DNA of 64,000 nt from Myxococcales bacterium (GCA_020633295.1 JACKDW010000016.1:124001-188000); one strand, 5' to 3'; numbered from the stretch's first letter, positions 42,999-52,450 are shown. Numbers and translations are program-made. The notes: generated from the letters alone by a model not told the origin.

Positions 42999-44969
42999 CT
43001 AGAACTCCCAGACGAGCTTGTTGAGCACGACGATCGCCAGGACCAAGCCCAGCGCCATGCTCGCGATCAACGCGCCGCCGCGCACGAGGACCGCGCGCTG
43101 AGCCTGGCGGATCGCGGCGAGCTCCTCCGCGTCGGTGATGCTGTCGCCGAGCAGCGCCCGCGCCGTCGCGCGAGCCATGCGCCCGTGACTGCGCATGATC
43201 AGCAGCGTCGTCAGCACCAAGAAGCCGCCGCCGCCGAGGACCAAGAACCAGTACAGCCCCAGGTTCCAGCGCCGCTTCGTGATCCGCAGCGCCTCCTCCT
43301 CGCGCGTCCGCGTCGACATCGCGGCGGGCGGGTTGAACACGTGCACCGGCAGCGTCCCGGTCAGCCAGCGCCGCGCCGTGGCGACCTCCTCGGGCGACTT
43401 GGCGGCGCCCTCGAGGTGCTTGAGGTAGCGCTGCTCGAGCTCTTTGTCGAAGTCCTTCTCGACGCGCGCGACGTCCAGCCGCGCGCGCTGACGCTCGAGC
43501 AGCGGCGCCAGGGAGCTCGGCTCCGCCGGGTCGCCCTCGGTGACCTGAAACAGGGCGACCGCCGCGGACTCGCCGGGCTTGTTGAAGTAGTGATAGGCCT
43601 CGAGCTGCAGGAGCCCCGGCGCGACGCCGGCGGTCGACCAGTCGCGCGGGGGCTCACGCCCGACGAGCGGCGGGTCGAGGGTGTCGAGCCAGACGCCGTC
43701 GGCGCCGTGAAGGTCGACGAACACGGGTCGACGGGCGCGCAGCGGTCGCGCGCCCAGGCTGATCGTCTCGCCGGCGCGCACGGCCAAAGGCTCCGCGTAG
43801 GCCCGCACCGCGCCCGAGAAGCTGACCATTCGAACATGGCGGCTCGCGAGCGGCTTCGGCGTCGTCGCGCCGGCCTCGGCGGGCTCTGACGGTGCGCCCG
43901 GCGTCGTCTCGGCGTTCGCGCCGTCGGACTTCTCGGCCTTCTCGATCTTCTCGGTCTTCTCGGCCTTCTCGGCGATCTTCTCTGCCTTCTTCTCCGACTT
44001 CTTCTCCGACTTCTTCTCCGACTTCTTCTCCGCCTTCTTCTCCGCCTCCGTCTCGGCGGTCTCCTCCGACGCGTCGTCCTTCGCGCTGTCCTCGGCGGGG
44101 AACAGCCGCAGGTCGAGCCCGAGGATCTCGCTCGTGAACGGCCCGGTCAGCGTGACGAGGCCCAGGGCGTCGGCGCGCCCGTGGAAGAGGATCGGGGGCT
44201 CGTCGCTCGAGCCGACCTGACCCATGAATTCACCGTCGGTCAGCGCGACCTCGAGCGCGCCGGCGTGCGGACGTCCGTCGGCGTCGAGCGCCCGGACCAG
44301 CAGCGTGTTGTCGAAGCCCGCGAGCAGGCGGCCGAAGGGGCGCACGTTGAGGCGCGCGGCCTCCGGCTGCGGCTCGGTGTCGTCACCCCAGTTCAGCTGA
44401 GAGGTCGAGATCGTGTGCTCGCCCGCGCGCGCGGAGCGGTCGGCGTCGACGGTCACGTCGACGCGCTCACGCACCGACGCGCGCCCCGGCGCGCGCAGCT
44501 CGAGCTCGAGCGCGCCCGCGCCGGACGATCCCGCGGGCGCGGTGAAGCGCCCCTGGATCAACCCCGGCTCGGCGCCCTCGCGCAGCGTGCCCAGCTCCGC
44601 GACGCCCTCGCCCGCCGCGTCGAGCAGCCGCAGCGACACCTCGCTGCCCTCGATCCCGGCGCGCGCGCCGTCGACGTAGTGAACCCGCACGCCGAGCGGC
44701 TCACCGGCGATCCACGCAGGCTCGACCTGCACGATCACCGAGTGCGAGACGGCCCAGCCCTTAACGAGGAGGCTGAGCATGATGGCGACGGCGATCCCGA
44801 GCGGCGCGAGCAGCACCGGGAGCATCAGCGCGGCCTGCCGCGCGCCGCGATCGAAGGGATCTGGATCGGCGACGCGCTCGGGCGCTGCGGGGGCGTTGAC
44901 GTCCCCGCCGTCGGTCGACGCCTCCCCGTCTCGCTCGCCTCGCTCGTCCCCTCGATGCTGCTCGTTCAC
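42999..44969 (-). CDS. Large membrane-anchored protein with Lys/Glu repeat segment
   Basis: 656 residues from GTG 44969. One membrane helix near residue 55 ('LMLPVLLAPLGIAVAIMLSL') precedes a large beta-rich extracytoplasmic part ('IVQVEPAWIAGEPLGVRVHY', 'LLVRALDADGRPHAGALEVA', an Ig-like or macroglobulin-type look). A Lys/Glu low-complexity run of 'EKKS' repeats (about 43965-44060) interrupts it. Two C-terminal helices ('LGLYWFLVLGGGGFLVLTTLL' region and 'GALIASMALGLVLAIVVLNKL') close the protein. Function unknown. It runs convergently with the RTX gene. Confidence 0.75.
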   Translation of the reverse strand: MNEQHRGDERGERDGEASTDGGDVNAPAAPERVADPDPFDRGARQAALMLPVLLAPLGIAVAIMLSLLVKGWAVSHSVIVQVEPAWIAGEPLGVRVHYVDGARAGIEGSEVSLRLLDAAGEGVAELGTLREGAEPGLIQGRFTAPAGSSGAGALELELRAPGRASVRERVDVTVDADRSARAGEHTISTSQLNWGDDTEPQPEAARLNVRPFGRLLAGFDNTLLVRALDADGRPHAGALEVALTDGEFMGQVGSSDEPPILFHGRADALGLVTLTGPFTSEILGLDLRLFPAEDSAKDDASEETAETEAEKKAEKKSEKKSEKKSEKKAEKIAEKAEKTEKIEKAEKSDGANAETTPGAPSEPAEAGATTPKPLASRHVRMVSFSGAVRAYAEPLAVRAGETISLGARPLRARRPVFVDLHGADGVWLDTLDPPLVGREPPRDWSTAGVAPGLLQLEAYHYFNKPGESAAVALFQVTEGDPAEPSSLAPLLERQRARLDVARVEKDFDKELEQRYLKHLEGAAKSPEEVATARRWLTGTLPVHVFNPPAAMSTRTREEEALRITKRRWNLGLYWFLVLGGGGFLVLTTLLIMRSHGRMARATARALLGDSITDAEELAAIRQAQRAVLVRGGALIASMALGLVLAIVVLNKLVWEF

Positions 44970-45069
44970 GCTCGCCCACGGTACCAGAGCCGCGCGGGCC
45001 CCGGGTCCGTGTTAGGGACAACCCGACGCGCGCGAGGTTCCACGGCCCCGCGCGGCCGCGAGGCGGCCG

Positions 45070-45570
45070 CTACTCCTCCATGTAGCCGGGGTCGACCTCG
45101 AGGGTCATCTCGGTCTCGACGGGCGGGCCGTCGTACTTGGGGAAGCCGGCCGAGCCGGCCGCGTCGCGCATGCAGTCCACGAGCTTCTTGCGCTTCATGA
45201 GGCCCTTGGGGCCGTCGGCGTTCACGCCGAGCGGCTTGCCCTGCGGGTGCAGGCGGACGGTGAGCGTGATGTCGCCCGGGATCTCGGCGTCGCTCTTGAC
45301 GCGCGATTTCTCGTCGGCGACGCACCCGTCGAAGGCCGCGAACGCGCCCTCCCAAGCCTGCTGCGTCATGTACTCGTCGGGGCGCTCGCTCCCCACGGAC
45401 ATGATGTCGAATTCGAGCTTGCTCGCGTCGAAGCTGGCGATGCTCGCCTTGCTCGCCTTGCGCGCGTGTCGACCGTTGCCCTCGGCCGGCTTCATATCAC
45501 ACGCGACGATCGCGAAGGTCGCGGCAAAAAGCGCGACATGGCACATACGACACCAAGACGAAACCCGCAT
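45070..45570 (-). CDS. Small lipoprotein with TonB/AgmX-like C-terminus
   Basis: 166 residues from ATG 45570 with AAGGAG ribosome site. The lipobox is 'ALFAATFAIVACDM'. The C-terminal half ('GDITLTVRLHPQGKPLGVNA', 'LVDCMRDAAGSAGFPKYDGP') follows the pattern of the myxobacterial AgmX/PglI-type domain, in which a TonB-like strand (tvr...G.v..v) precedes a conserved Cys and 'FP'. Probably periplasmic. It is divergent from the rhomboid gene. Confidence 0.78.
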   Translation of the reverse strand: MRVSSWCRMCHVALFAATFAIVACDMKPAEGNGRHARKASKASIASFDASKLEFDIMSVGSERPDEYMTQQAWEGAFAAFDGCVADEKSRVKSDAEIPGDITLTVRLHPQGKPLGVNADGPKGLMKRKKLVDCMRDAAGSAGFPKYDGPPVETEMTLEVDPGYMEE

Positions 45571-45684
45571 CCCCAGCTCCTTGAACCCCACGCGGCTCAG
45601 GCGGCATGATAGCCCAAGCGGCGACGCGAGGGTAGACGAGCGCGCGCGCCGTGTATTCGCGTCACCGGGAGCGAGGAGCCGCGC

Positions 45685-47001
45685 GTGAGCAATCCCGAGC
45701 ACCCCAGCGCCGAAGCGTCGCCGCGCGCGTACACGGGTCCTCGGGCCGGCTCGAGCGCCGGGGGGACGGGGCGCGGCGTGTTCAACCTCGATAGCCTGGT
45801 CGGAGAGACAGTCGACGCGGAGCCGATCTCGGCGCAGTGCCCGGCCTGCCACCTGCACGCGCTCGTCCCCGTCCGGCTCGTCGCCGACGCCGAGGGCCGC
45901 TGGCGTCAGCTCGAGGAGGGCGATGACGAGGGCGTCAAGGAAGGCGATGACGAGGCCAGCGCGCCCGGCGAGGCCGGCGCCGACGCGGCGCCGCGCTCGC
46001 TGCTGATCGACACGTGCCCGGTGTGCTTCGGCGCGTGGTTCGACGCCGGCGAGCTCGACGTGATCGGCGACGTCGAGGTCGACCCGGAGCTGCTGCGGAC
46101 CGCGCTCGGCGACCCGGCCGCGCGCAGGTGCCCGCGCGGACACGGGCCGATGCTCCAGCACAAGCTGCCCGAGCTGCTGCGCACGCCGATCGAGCGCTGC
46201 GCGACCTGCAAGGGCGTGTGGCTCGACGGCAACGAGCGCCGCAAGCTCGCGCTCGCGTCGACGAAGGAGGGGCAGCGTGACCGCAAGCAGCAGCTCGCGC
46301 GCCGCGGCGTCATCTGGGCGGCGCAGCTGATCACGCAGCTCCCGGTCGAGGTCGAGAACCCGGCGCGCGGGACCCCGTGGATCGTCTACGCGCTGCTGGC
46401 GGTCGAGCTCGCGGGCTTCCTGCTCTCGGTCGCCGGCGTGCTCTTGTACCGCCACTGGGCCGTGATCGCGGGGCTGATCAAGCAGGAGCCGCTGCACGTC
46501 TACACGCTCTTCACTCACCAGTTCTTCCACGCCAACTGGCTGCACCTGCTGGGCAACGCGTACTTTCTGTACATCTTCGGCGACAACGTCGAGCACATGT
46601 TCGGGCGCGCGCGGTTCTTACTCCTGTTCTTTGGCGCAGGTATCTTCGGGGGCGCGCTGCACGTGCTGCTCACGCGCGCGACCGGGACGCCGGTGATCGG
46701 CGCGTCAGGGGCGATCGCCGGGGTCATGGCCGCGTACCTGCTGACCTTCCCCAACGCGACGCTGTTCCAGGTCATCCCGTTCACGCCGATCCAGATCAAG
46801 ATCCCGGCGTGGGTGTACCTCGGCGTCTGGGTGCTGTTTCAGACGGTCATGGCGTTCCTGTCGGCGGCCATCGACTACGCCTGGTTCTCGCACCTGGGCG
46901 GCTTCCTGTTCGGCGCCGCGATGACGCCGCTGGTGCTGCGCTGGCGCAGGCGGCAGGTGGCGCGCGAGGTTCGAGTCCCGGCGGCGCCCTTCGCCGCGTA
47001 G
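45685..47001 (+). CDS. Rhomboid-family intramembrane protease with zinc-ribbon N-terminus
   Basis: 438 residues from GTG 45685, with GAGGAG ribosome site. The cytoplasmic N-terminus has TFIIB-type zinc ribbons: 'CPACH', 'CPVCFGAWFDAGELDVI', 'CPRGH' and 'CATCKGVWLDGNERRKL'. The membrane part is a rhomboid: 'FFHANWLHLLGNAYFLYIFG', the catalytic Ser in 'VIGASGAIAGVMAAY' and His in 'FSHLGGFLFG'. It would cleave membrane-spanning substrates; the zinc ribbon may recruit partners. The fusion is known in other bacteria. Confidence 0.92.
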   Translation: MSNPEHPSAEASPRAYTGPRAGSSAGGTGRGVFNLDSLVGETVDAEPISAQCPACHLHALVPVRLVADAEGRWRQLEEGDDEGVKEGDDEASAPGEAGADAAPRSLLIDTCPVCFGAWFDAGELDVIGDVEVDPELLRTALGDPAARRCPRGHGPMLQHKLPELLRTPIERCATCKGVWLDGNERRKLALASTKEGQRDRKQQLARRGVIWAAQLITQLPVEVENPARGTPWIVYALLAVELAGFLLSVAGVLLYRHWAVIAGLIKQEPLHVYTLFTHQFFHANWLHLLGNAYFLYIFGDNVEHMFGRARFLLLFFGAGIFGGALHVLLTRATGTPVIGASGAIAGVMAAYLLTFPNATLFQVIPFTPIQIKIPAWVYLGVWVLFQTVMAFLSAAIDYAWFSHLGGFLFGAAMTPLVLRWRRRQVAREVRVPAAPFAA

Positions 47002-47141
47002 GTATGCGCCTTTACGCCGGGCCGAGGTCAACGCGCGAGGACGCGCGGGTTCTCACGCGGAGCGAAGGACGGCCCCGCGCTCGCGCGGTACCATGCGAGC
47101 CGGTCGTCCGCGCTCGCGAAGCGCCGAACCAGGAGAGAGCC

Positions 47142-47423
47142 GTGAACCAGCCGCGAATGGTCCAGTGCAAGAAACTCAATAAGGAAGCTCCGGGCCTCCC
47201 GTTCAAGCCGTTCAACACCGAGCTCGGGCAGAAGATCTACGACAGCGTGAGCATGGAGGCCTGGCAGATGTGGCTGCGCGAGTCGCCGCGCTACATGAAC
47301 ACGTACCGCATCGACCCGATGAGCGCGGACGGACGCGCGTTCATGGAGAAGCAGATGCAGATCTTCTTCGGCTTCGAGGACGGCGATCTGGCGGACACGG
47401 CCTGGGTGCCGCCGTCGAGCTAG
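47142..47423 (+). CDS. yggX: Fe(2+)-trafficking / oxidative-damage protection protein YggX
   Basis: 93 residues from GTG 47142, chosen because AGGAGAG sits five bases upstream; the ATG at 47157 is too far from it. 'MVQCKKLNKEAPGLPFKPF', 'ELGQKIYDSVSMEAWQMWL' and 'FMEKQMQIFFGF' match YggX along its whole length, including the conserved early Cys. YggX helps protect iron-sulphur clusters from oxidants. It follows the rhomboid gene on the same strand, 140 bases on. Confidence 0.92.
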   Translation: MNQPRMVQCKKLNKEAPGLPFKPFNTELGQKIYDSVSMEAWQMWLRESPRYMNTYRIDPMSADGRAFMEKQMQIFFGFEDGDLADTAWVPPSS

Positions 47424-47845
47424 CCGCATCAGGCTGCTGCGCGCGGCCCCTCCCTGGCTCGCGCGCGGCCCTGACGGCGCTTCACGACCCGACTCTCCGC
47501 GGTGCGTGCTCGCGAGCGCCTGCCCTCCGCGGGCATCGGCCGCTGCTTAACGCCAGGGGACCTTCCACCCTCCGGGCGGCGACCGTCTGAACGCGTCAAG
47601 CATTCGAACGCCGTCGCGCTCGCCGTCCTCGCGCGGCCCCTCCCTGGCTCGCGCGCGGCCCTACGCCTTCGTTGATGCTTCTTCAGGACTCGACTTGTAC
47701 CGAGGTACCTCTCGAGCGCCTGCCCTCCGCGGGCATCGGGCCGCTGCTTTCGCCAGGGGACCGAAGAGCGCTGTCGGACGCGGCGCTCGGACACACGCCC
47801 CATCGGACATGCACCGAGCGTGACGCGATTCGACGCGCGCGGGGA
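47424..47845. repeat. Spacer with duplicated 32- and 50-bp blocks
   Basis: Block A (from GCGCGGCCCCTCCCTGGCTC) occurs at 47441-47472 and 47631-47662. Block B (from CGAGCGCCTGCCCTCCGCGG) occurs at 47513-47562 and 47713-47762, nearly identical. The A-B order repeats with a period of about 190-200 bases and unlike sequence between blocks. A minus-strand frame (47429-47803) spans both copies but reads as low-complexity Arg-rich repeats; I do not call it a gene. Confidence 0.75.
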
Positions 47846-49462
47846 TCAGCGCTGACCTGTGCGCAGCGCCTCGCGCACCACCGCGACCGCGTCGTCGACC
47901 TTGATCCGGTCCTGACGCCGGTCGTCGCGGTAGCGGATCGTGACGGTGTCGTCCTGGAGCGTCTGCGTGTCGACGGTCAGGCAGTAGGGCGTGCCGATCT
48001 CGTCGTGCCGGGCGTAGCGGCGGCCGATCGCGTGCTGCTCGTCGTACTTCGCGTTGATGCCGGCGGCGAAGAAGCGCTCCGCGATCGCGCGCGCGGCCTC
48101 GGGCATCCCGTCTTTCTTGACCAGCGGGAGCACGCCGGCCTTGTAGGGCGCGAGGCGGGGGTGCAGGCGCAGCACCGTGCGCGCGCCCTTGCCCTGCGCG
48201 TCGCCGGGCTCCTCGTCGTAGGCGTCGCACAGGACCGCGAGCACGCCGCGGGTGGCCCCGGCGGCGGGCTCGATGACGTGCGGCATGTAGCGCCAGCCCT
48301 GCTTGCCGGTCTCGGGGTCAGTGGCCTCGGTGTCGAAGTAGAGCAGCTTCTTGCCCGAGCCGGCGGTGTGCGCCTTGAGGTCGTAGTCGGTGCGGCTGGC
48401 GATGCCCTCGAGCTCGTCCCAGCCCCAGGGGAACCGGTACTCGACGTCGAAGCAGCCGTTGGAGTAGTGCGCGAGCTCGTCGTCGGCGTGCGGGCGCAGG
48501 CGCAGGTTCTCGGCCGAGAGGCCGATGCTCTGCCACCAGCGCGATCGCTCCTCCTTCCAGTACTCGAGGTACTTGGGGCCCTCGCCCGGGCGCACGAAGT
48601 ACTCGAGCTCCATCTGCTCGAACTCGCAGGAGCGGAAGATGAAGTGCTCGACGGTGACCTCGTTGCGGAAGCTCTTGCCCATCTGCGCGATCCCGAAGGG
48701 GACCTTGACGCTCATGCTCTGCACGACGTTGAGGAACTGCACGAACATGGCCTGCGCGGTCTCAGGGCGCAGGTAGACGGAGCTGCTCGCGAGCGCCGCC
48801 TCGACGCGGCTGCGCAGCGCGCCCTCGGCCTCGCCCGCCGCGATGCCCTCGCGGGCCTCGCGGAGGATGTCGCCGATGGGATCGACAGGGCCGAGAGATG
48901 TCCGAAACATCAGGTTGAACTGGCGCTCGTCGCTGAGGTACGGCGAGCCGCAGTTCGGGCACACGTAGCCGGCGCCGCCGGCCTTGGCGCCGTGCAGGAC
49001 GTTCTTGCGCCGCTCGAGCGTGACGCCGAGCTCGACGATGCGGGCGAGCGCGGCCTTGGCCCGGCCCTTGTCGGAGAGCGTGATCGGGGCGTCCTCGCCC
49101 TCGGCGAGCTTCGGCGCCTTGTCGGCGCGGAAGCGCTCGCCGCAGACCTTGCAGTCGACGAGCGGGTCGGAGAAGCCGGCGAGGTGACCGCTGGCCCGCC
49201 AGACCTCGGGGTGCATGATGATCGACGCGTCGATGCCCACGATGTCCTCGCGGCTGTGGACCATCGCGCGCCACCACTCGTTCATGAGGTTGCGCTTGAG
49301 CTCGGCGCCCATCGGCCCGTAGTCGTAGGCCGACCGCAGGCCGCCGTAGATCTCGGAGCTCTGGAACACGAAGCCGCGCCGCTTGCACAGCGAGACGATC
49401 TTCTGCATCTGCTCGGCGCCGCCGTCCGACGCACCCGCGCTCCCCTGTTTCGCGCTCGACAT
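47846..49462 (-). CDS. glyS: Glycyl-tRNA synthetase (homodimeric class II)
   Basis: 538 residues from ATG 49462. The N-terminal 'RRGFVFQSSEIYGGLRSAYD' and 'YGPMGAELKRNL' are characteristic of eukaryote/archaeal-like alpha2 GlyRS, as are class II motif 2 ('GKSFRNEVTVEHFIFRSCEF') and motif 3 near 'GVLAVLCDAYDEE'. 'CKVCGERFRADKA' and 'YVCPNCGSPYLSD' form an insertion with four cysteines, probably zinc-binding. The C-terminal anticodon domain ends 'YRDDRRQDRIKVDDAVAVVR'. It charges tRNA-Gly and should be essential. In some bacteria this single-chain form is named glyQS. Confidence 0.95.
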   Translation of the reverse strand: MSSAKQGSAGASDGGAEQMQKIVSLCKRRGFVFQSSEIYGGLRSAYDYGPMGAELKRNLMNEWWRAMVHSREDIVGIDASIIMHPEVWRASGHLAGFSDPLVDCKVCGERFRADKAPKLAEGEDAPITLSDKGRAKAALARIVELGVTLERRKNVLHGAKAGGAGYVCPNCGSPYLSDERQFNLMFRTSLGPVDPIGDILREAREGIAAGEAEGALRSRVEAALASSSVYLRPETAQAMFVQFLNVVQSMSVKVPFGIAQMGKSFRNEVTVEHFIFRSCEFEQMELEYFVRPGEGPKYLEYWKEERSRWWQSIGLSAENLRLRPHADDELAHYSNGCFDVEYRFPWGWDELEGIASRTDYDLKAHTAGSGKKLLYFDTEATDPETGKQGWRYMPHVIEPAAGATRGVLAVLCDAYDEEPGDAQGKGARTVLRLHPRLAPYKAGVLPLVKKDGMPEAARAIAERFFAAGINAKYDEQHAIGRRYARHDEIGTPYCLTVDTQTLQDDTVTIRYRDDRRQDRIKVDDAVAVVREALRTGQR

Positions 49463-49550
49463 GGCCGCGAGGTGTAACACGACGCGCCAGCCCGCGCCGC
49501 GGGTTTTCGCCGCGCGCGGCCGCGGCTCGACCGACGCCGAGCGGGCGCTG

Positions 49551-50672
49551 TCAGGCGCGCTCGGAGGGCGCCAGCGGCAACGAGAACCAAAACGCCGCGC
49601 CGCCGCCGGGCGAGGCCTCGACGCCGACCTCGCCGCCGAGCCGCTCGATCACGCGGCGGACCAGCGCGAGCCCGAGCCCGTTGCCGCGCGCGCGCGCCTG
49701 GTGAAAGCGCGTGAACTCCTCGAACACGCGGGCGCGCTGCTCCGGCGTGAGCCCGGGCCCGTTGTCGCGGAGCTCGAAGCGCGCGCGCTCGCCGTCCCGC
49801 GCCCACGAGACGCGCACCTCGAGGGGCTCTCCGCCGTACTTGATGGCGTTATCGAGCAGCTGGAACCAGACCTCGCTGAGCCACGTGGCGCGCCCGGTGA
49901 TGATCGGCATCCCGCCGGCGAGCTCGATCGTCGCGCCGCGCGCGAGGACGCGGTCGTCGATCCGATCGAGCGCGAGCTGGAGCGCGTAGCGCGAGTCGAC
50001 CGACGCGAGCTCGCCGGGGCCGCGCGTGACGTCGAGCAGCAAGAGGACGGCGTCGATCGCGTCGGCCATCTGCCCCGCGACGTCGCGCAGCCACGGGACC
50101 ATGCCGGCGACCTCGCCGCGCTCGTCGGGCTCGAGCGGCCCGGCGAGCTGCTCCTCGAGCGTCGCGAGCCCGCCCGCGAGCGTCGAGAGCGGGTTGCGAA
50201 GATCGTGGGCGACCATGCGCGCGAGCGCCTCGGTGTCGCGCGCGCGCTGCTCGAGCAGGCGACCGCGCTCGGCGACGACGCGCTGGGCCCGGCGCAGCTC
50301 GAGGTGCGTGGCGACGCGCACGCGCACCTCCTCGCGATCAAAAGGCTTGGTGATGTAGTCGACGCCGCCGGCCGCGAAGCCGCGCAGCTTCGCCTCGGTG
50401 TCGGTGAGCGCGGTCATGAAGAGCACGGGGATGGGGCGCGTCCGCGGCATGGCCTTGAGCCGACGGCACGTCTCGTAGCCGTCGAGGCGCGGCATCATGA
50501 CGTCGAGCAGGATCACGTCGGGCTCCGCCCGCGTCGCGACCTCGAGGGCCTCGAGCCCGTCGAGCGCGACGAGCACGCGCATCCCGCCGAGCTCGAGCTC
50601 GCGCAGCAGCAGCCCGATGTTCTCGGGCGTGTCGTCGACCAGCAGCACGGTCGGCGGCGACGCGTCGCTCAT
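49551..50672 (-). CDS. Receiver-histidine kinase protein
   Basis: 373 residues. The N-terminal receiver has 'TVLLVDDTPENIGLLLREL' and phospho-site Asp in 'VILLDVMMPRLDGYE'. A short coiled segment leads to HisKA with His 156 ('ARMVAHDLRNPLSTL', DHp variant) and HATPase_c ('LLDNAIKYGG', 'RDNGPGL', 'GNGLGLAL'). The start overlaps the stop of the upstream kinase gene by four bases (ATGA at 50669-50672), so the two form one signalling operon. The receiver is probably phosphorylated by that partner. Confidence 0.93.
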   Translation of the reverse strand: MSDASPPTVLLVDDTPENIGLLLRELELGGMRVLVALDGLEALEVATRAEPDVILLDVMMPRLDGYETCRRLKAMPRTRPIPVLFMTALTDTEAKLRGFAAGGVDYITKPFDREEVRVRVATHLELRRAQRVVAERGRLLEQRARDTEALARMVAHDLRNPLSTLAGGLATLEEQLAGPLEPDERGEVAGMVPWLRDVAGQMADAIDAVLLLLDVTRGPGELASVDSRYALQLALDRIDDRVLARGATIELAGGMPIITGRATWLSEVWFQLLDNAIKYGGEPLEVRVSWARDGERARFELRDNGPGLTPEQRARVFEEFTRFHQARARGNGLGLALVRRVIERLGGEVGVEASPGGGAAFWFSLPLAPSERA

Positions 50673-52450
50673 CCCGACCCCTCCTCCGGCGCGCGCTCCG
50701 GGTCCGCGTCGTTGATCCGCGACGCGAGCAGCTCGCGGATCTCGCGGCTGCGGTAGCGCCGGACCAGGTGGTACAGCTTGGCCTCGAGCGAGGTCGGGTC
50801 GAGCAGCGTGACGGTCCGCTCGTCGACCCCGAACTCGTCGAGCAGGCTGCGGATCGCCCGGATGTCGCCGATCAGCGCGGCCTCGTGGATGTCGCGCGCG
50901 GCCTCGTCGGTCAGCGTGACGCGCAGCGCGACGCGAGCCGCCGGGGGGCGGCGATCGGGCGCGACCATCGTGAGCCGCGGCGTCGGCTCGTCGGCCGCGA
51001 CGATCGTCGCGGGGAACTCAAAACGAAACACGCTGCCGCGCCCCAGCTCGCTCTCGACGGTGATGTCGCCGCCGAGCTTGCGCGCGATCCGGCGGCTGAT
51101 CGCGAGCCCGAGCCCGCTGCCCTCGACGCCCCCGAGGCCGCGGCGCTCGAGCTGTTCGAAGGGCGCGAAGATCTGCTCGAGCTTGTCGCCCGGGATGCCC
51201 TCGCCGGTGTCCTCGATCTCGAAGCGCAGCCGCTCGCCGTGCAGCCCGACGCGCAGCGCCACGCTCCCGCGCGCGGTGAACTTGATCGCGTTGGCGAGCA
51301 GGTTGATGAGCACCTGGCGCACGCGCGTCTCGTCGCCGACGAGCTCGCGCGGCAGCGCGGTCGTCTCCTCGTAGCGGAACGCGAGCCCCTGCTCCCGCGC
51401 GTGCCGCTCGAACACGGCGCCGAGGCTCCGCAGCGCGCGGTGCAGATCGAAGACCTGCTCGCGCAGCACGAGCGCGCCGGACTCGATCTTCGAGATGTCG
51501 AGCAGGTCGCCGATCAGCATCAGCAGGTGGTGACCGCTCGAGTGGATGATCTCCAGCGACTCGCGCCCGCGCGGCGAGAGCGGCTCGCTCTCGACGACCA
51601 TCTCGGCGTAGCCGAGGATCGCGTTCAGCGGCGTGCGCAGCTCGTGGCTCATGCTGGCGATGAACGCGGTCTTCTCGTGGTTCGCCGCGGTCGCCTTGGC
51701 CGACGCCTCCTCGGCCGCGCGCGTGGCCTCGCGCAGCTCCTCGTCGAGCTCGCGGGCGCGCGTGACGTCGCGCGCGATCGCGAAGAACCGGCCGGTCTCG
51801 GGGTCCTGGTTCGAGCGCCACTGCATCCAGCGGTCGTCGCCGGCGGGCGTCTTGTAGCGGTTCTCAAAATTGAGCGTCTGCTGCCCCGACGCGAGCCGCG
51901 CGGTCTCGATCTTCGTCGCGTCGCGATCCGCGGGGTGCACGAACTCGACGAAGGGGCGCGAGAGCAGCTGGTCCTCGGTCCAGCCCAGCGTCGCCTCGAA
52001 GGCCGGGTTCACGCGCTCGAAGTAGCCGTCCTCGTTGGCCACGCAGAGCATGTCGATCGAGAGCGTGAACAGCTTCTCCATGTCCTGCTCGACCCGCCGC
52101 TGCTCGCTGATGTCGCGCGCGCTGCCGTACACGAGGCGCTCGTCGGGCGCGACGCGCAGGACCCACTCGATCCAGCGATACGCGTCGTCGCGCGCGCGCC
52201 AGCGTCCCTGCAGGCGCACGGAGGCGGCGCCGAGGGTGAGCTGCTCGAGCGCCTCCTGCATCTCCGCGCGGTCGTCGGGGTGCGCGAGCTGGGCGAGCGA
52301 GACGGCGCCCACGCGCAGGTCGTCGGGCGTCCACCCGAGCGCCGCCGTCCAGGCGGGGTTGACGTCGAGGATCACGCCGTCCCCGCGCGCCACGCAGAGC
52401 AGATCGGCGCTCAGCTCAAAAAACTTCTCGCGCGCGCGTCGTCCACCCAT
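50669..52450 (-). CDS. PAS sensor histidine kinase, operon partner of receiver-kinase
   Basis: 593 residues, cytoplasmic. Two PAS domains ('FFELSADLLCVARGDGVILD' and 'LFTLSIDMLCVANEDGYFER', each followed by PAC-like 'GSARDISEQRR' and 'AIARDVTRARE'). HisKA has His 269 ('[16 protein letters not shown]'); HATPase_c shows 'LINLLANAIKF', 'EDTGEGI' and 'GSGLGLAI'. A C-terminal helical domain of about 80 residues ('DIHEAALIGDIRAIRSLLDE') resembles the short helix bundle often fused after hybrid kinases. Co-translated with the receiver-kinase downstream. Confidence 0.93.
   Translation of the reverse strand: MGGRRAREKFFELSADLLCVARGDGVILDVNPAWTAALGWTPDDLRVGAVSLAQLAHPDDRAEMQEALEQLTLGAASVRLQGRWRARDDAYRWIEWVLRVAPDERLVYGSARDISEQRRVEQDMEKLFTLSIDMLCVANEDGYFERVNPAFEATLGWTEDQLLSRPFVEFVHPADRDATKIETARLASGQQTLNFENRYKTPAGDDRWMQWRSNQDPETGRFFAIARDVTRARELDEELREATRAAEEASAKATAANHEKTAFIASMSHELRTPLNAILGYAEMVVESEPLSPRGRESLEIIHSSGHHLLMLIGDLLDISKIESGALVLREQVFDLHRALRSLGAVFERHAREQGLAFRYEETTALPRELVGDETRVRQVLINLLANAIKFTARGSVALRVGLHGERLRFEIEDTGEGIPGDKLEQIFAPFEQLERRGLGGVEGSGLGLAISRRIARKLGGDITVESELGRGSVFRFEFPATIVAADEPTPRLTMVAPDRRPPAARVALRVTLTDEAARDIHEAALIGDIRAIRSLLDEFGVDERTVTLLDPTSLEAKLYHLVRRYRSREIRELLASRINDADPERAPEEGSG

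Noticed and set aside
47429..47803. A 124-codon minus-strand frame over the duplicated blocks.
   Set aside because: Its peptide is Arg/Gly-rich and only reflects the DNA repeats; no ribosome site or domain.
47424..47845. Repeat blocks considered as a CRISPR array.
   Set aside because: Only two copies of each block, 190-200 bases apart, with no uniform spacers and no cas genes.
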